The notes beneath the pieces are model-generated. The model was not told where the DNA came from. It was given only the letters and a program-made list of their open reading frames with translations, and ran no database searches. The position numbers and the translations under genes are program-made. Below, piece by piece: positions 62,363 to 64,000 of a stretch of 64,000 bases of DNA (within the stretch, counting starts at the first letter, position 1; each line of letters starts with the position of its first letter). The stretch comes from Paraburkholderia terricola (lineage in GTDB: Bacteria > Pseudomonadota > Gammaproteobacteria > Burkholderiales > Burkholderiaceae): assembly GCF_900142195.1 (NCBI RefSeq), contig NZ_FRAB01000036.1:1-64000 (forward strand). The letters run 5' to 3'.

Positions 62363-63367
62363 CTACAGCGCGTTGAGCCATTCGATGAGTGCTTTGTCGT
62401 CCTTCCAGACTGCACGAGCGCGGGATGCCCCCGAATTAGAAGGACTTATTTCGCAGGCACGTAACGCTTCGGCCTTGGCGCGTAACGTCAGTTCAGCGTA
62501 GCGATTGGTGGTATCGAGGCTGACGTGTCCGAGCCAACCACGAATGACGTTGACCTCGACACCGGATTCAAGGAGGTGGACGGCGGCAGTATGTCGAAAC
62601 AGATGGGGACTGACATGTCGCGGCTGCGGACCGTCAGTGTCCCACGGCGCTGCATGTCGCCGGACTATCTTGTAGATACCAAAGCGCGTCAGGGGGCGGT
62701 TTTTTACTGTGCCGAACACCGGACCATTGGGCAACATGCGTTGCTCACCGAGCAGTTGCTGAAGACACTTTACCGTTTCATCCCAGAGCGGGCAGACGCG
62801 CCACTTGTCGCCTTTGCCGTGCAGATGGACCTTGGCGGGAGGTGCTAAATCGAGATGTTCCCTACGAAGTTCGGCGACTTCCTGAGCCCGCGCGCCCGTG
62901 TTGTATAGAAAGAGCAACAGTGTTCGGTCGCGAAGTGCAAAACGTCCTCGCTTTGGGAGAGACCGAAACAATGCTGCCATCTCCTCTTGCTCGAGGTAAT
63001 GGGTATCGGGCAATGATGTGCGCTTGACGGGAATCGCCGCGATTTGCTGGCACGCTGCCAACATCTCTGGCACGCGTAAGGCGAGGTACGCGTAGAAGGT
63101 ATTCAGGGCCGCGCGCCGTTGGTTGCGCGTGCGCACGGAGTTGCCGCGCCGCTGCTCCAGATACTTGAGGAATGCCAGAACTCGCTCGAAGGTGAGGTCC
63201 TCGACAGTCAGGGAGGTAATTGAGGTGCGGCGTTGCTCGGATACAAAGCCCAGAAACAGTCGAACTGTGTCGCGATAGCTTCCGATCGAACCTTGACGCA
63301 GGCCTTTCTGTACGGGGAGGTGGTCGATAAAAAATGACTGTATCAATGAGCCGAGAGATGGGTTCAT
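62363..63367 (-). CDS. Tyrosine recombinase, last gene of a RIT-like element
   Basis: This 334-residue site-specific recombinase has an N-terminal SAM-like core-binding domain (GSLIQSFFIDHLPVQKGLR, YRDTVRLFLGFVSEQ) and a catalytic domain with Arg in NTGARAQEVAEL, HLFRHTAAVHLLE (His-x-x-Arg), GHVSLDTTNRYAE (His and the nucleophile Tyr). The set is complete, so it may be active. Its ATG overlaps the stop of the upstream recombinase gene (63364-63367), as in recombinase-in-trio elements, where the third gene encodes a protein of about this size. It reads towards the truncated istA. Confidence 0.9.
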   Translation of the reverse strand: MNPSLGSLIQSFFIDHLPVQKGLRQGSIGSYRDTVRLFLGFVSEQRRTSITSLTVEDLTFERVLAFLKYLEQRRGNSVRTRNQRRAALNTFYAYLALRVPEMLAACQQIAAIPVKRTSLPDTHYLEQEEMAALFRSLPKRGRFALRDRTLLLFLYNTGARAQEVAELRREHLDLAPPAKVHLHGKGDKWRVCPLWDETVKCLQQLLGEQRMLPNGPVFGTVKNRPLTRFGIYKIVRRHAAPWDTDGPQPRHVSPHLFRHTAAVHLLESGVEVNVIRGWLGHVSLDTTNRYAELTLRAKAEALRACEISPSNSGASRARAVWKDDKALIEWLNAL

Positions 63368-63999
63368 GATGGGAGGACCTCCCTGAGAGTTGCCGCAGCG
63401 AATGCCTTGTAACGCCGGTTAGCCTGCTCAAGGAGCTCAGGTGTCGTCGTCAAGTACACCGCTGTGGAGCTCACGTCGACATGCCCCATGAACGTCGAGA
63501 GCGCAAGGAGATTTGCCTGTGGATCAAGGCCGAGACGGTACCATCGTGTGAGTACGCCGACGGCGAATGCGTGGCGGAGATCGTGTAAGTGCGGATACGA
63601 GATGCCCAGTGGAATCTTAAGGCGCAGTTTGGGAATCAGGGCGTGAAAAGTCTGGCTGATTGTGCATGGGTTGATGGCCCGTCCACCACGTAAGCAGAAC
63701 AGCGGACTCTCGTCCTGAGCGGGGTATGTGGACGCTGTCTCGCGTTGACGCAAATGCTCGGCAAGCAATGCACCAAGCTTCGGGCCGAAAGGTACCAGCC
63801 GGCTCTTGTAGAACTTTGTTTCGAGGATGACGAGCAGTTGACGCTGAAGGTCAACGTCCTTGATTCGCAGCCTGCAGACCTCGCCGACCCGCAATCCGAG
63901 TCCGTACAGAACAGCGAAAATGACGAAATACGTGTCGCCTCGCCCTATGGTCCCGCCTTTGTCGGGAAGCATCCTGGCAAGCGCAAGCAACCTCTTGAT
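63364..63999 (-). CDS. Second tyrosine recombinase, 5' end outside the window
   Basis: The frame is open to the right window edge, so only the C-terminal part of about 212 residues is seen. It contains LYGLGLRVGEVCRLRIKDVD with the first Arg, a Lys-containing hairpin (ETKFYKSRLVPFGPKL), LHDLRHAFAVGVL with His-x-x-Arg and STFMGHVDVSSTAVYL with the nucleophile Tyr. It overlaps the next recombinase by 4 bases. Two different, coupled tyrosine recombinases are a hallmark of RIT (RitB/RitC) and Tn554-type elements. A third gene is expected just beyond the window. Confidence 0.88.
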   Translation of the reverse strand: MKRLLALARMLPDKGGTIGRGDTYFVIFAVLYGLGLRVGEVCRLRIKDVDLQRQLLVILETKFYKSRLVPFGPKLGALLAEHLRQRETASTYPAQDESPLFCLRGGRAINPCTISQTFHALIPKLRLKIPLGISYPHLHDLRHAFAVGVLTRWYRLGLDPQANLLALSTFMGHVDVSSTAVYLTTTPELLEQANRRYKAFAAATLREVLPS

Positions 64000-64000
64000 C

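Noticed and set aside
1..64000. CRISPR arrays, rRNA or tRNA genes
   Set aside because: No regularly spaced repeat-spacer array was found (the 25-bp repeats have only 6-base spacers) and no RNA gene signature was recognised by eye.

Overview
The window looks like a chromosomal segment of a Burkholderiaceae bacterium, most likely Paraburkholderia or a close relative. The grounds are high-GC coding sequence, the ruvX-pyrR-pyrB-pyrC block next to yqgE, a CIRCE-controlled groESL operon, and an O-antigen locus that starts beside apaH and ends in wbiG/wbiH/wbiI-type genes, as in Burkholderia. The genus is inferred from gene content; no rRNA or tRNA gene was seen.

Region 1 (1-17.1 kb) is an extracellular polysaccharide locus. 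It has two BioF2/FemAB-like GNAT acetyltransferases, an OafA-like membrane acyltransferase with an SGNH domain, a WecA-like initiating sugar-phosphate transferase, an exported beta-helix protein, a Wzc tyrosine autokinase, a TviB/TviC pair (UDP-GlcNAc to a UDP-HexNAc uronate), a MurJ/Wzx-like flippase and three GT4 glycosyltransferases. From 6.05 to 17.05 kb the genes read in one direction with short gaps or stop/start overlaps. No Wza exporter or Wzy polymerase is visible here. Region 2 (17.1-26.8 kb) is accessory and gene-poor: a zinc-ribbon membrane protein, a Tat-exported tyrosinase, a protein built on an IS5-type transposase N-terminus without a catalytic core, a secreted beta-helix protein, a 2-kb gene-free stretch with nested inverted repeats and an AT-rich island, an SRPBCC protein and a broken GGDEF gene.

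Region 3 (26.8-39.7 kb) is housekeeping: promoter and CIRCE, groES-groEL, cysC, thiD, rubredoxin, an unrecognised helical protein, yqgE, ruvX, pyrR, pyrB, a dihydroorotase-like gene that has lost metal ligands, a PlsC acyltransferase and apaH.

Region 4 (39.9-59.9 kb) is an O-antigen locus of the ABC-transporter type. It contains an rmd-like reductase, rmlBACD (dTDP-L-rhamnose), wzm-wzt with a C-terminal carbohydrate-binding domain, an epimerase, several GT2 enzymes (one fused to a methyltransferase, one with two GT domains), an AT-rich sulfotransferase gene, an acyltransferase, and the wbiG-wbiH-wbiI primer module. The likely flow is: wbiI/wbiG make a 6-deoxy-HexNAc nucleotide sugar, wbiH loads it on undecaprenyl phosphate, the GTs extend with rhamnose and other sugars, modifying enzymes decorate or cap the chain, and Wzm-Wzt exports it.

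Region 5 (59.95-64 kb) is a pile-up of broken mobile elements: two unlike IstB C-terminal fragments head to head across a 20-bp palindrome, an IS3-family orfB remnant, six 25-bp iteron-like repeats before a truncated istA, and a tyrosine-recombinase element (probably a RIT, recombinase-in-trio) whose edge in istA coincides with a 9-6-9 inverted-arm site.
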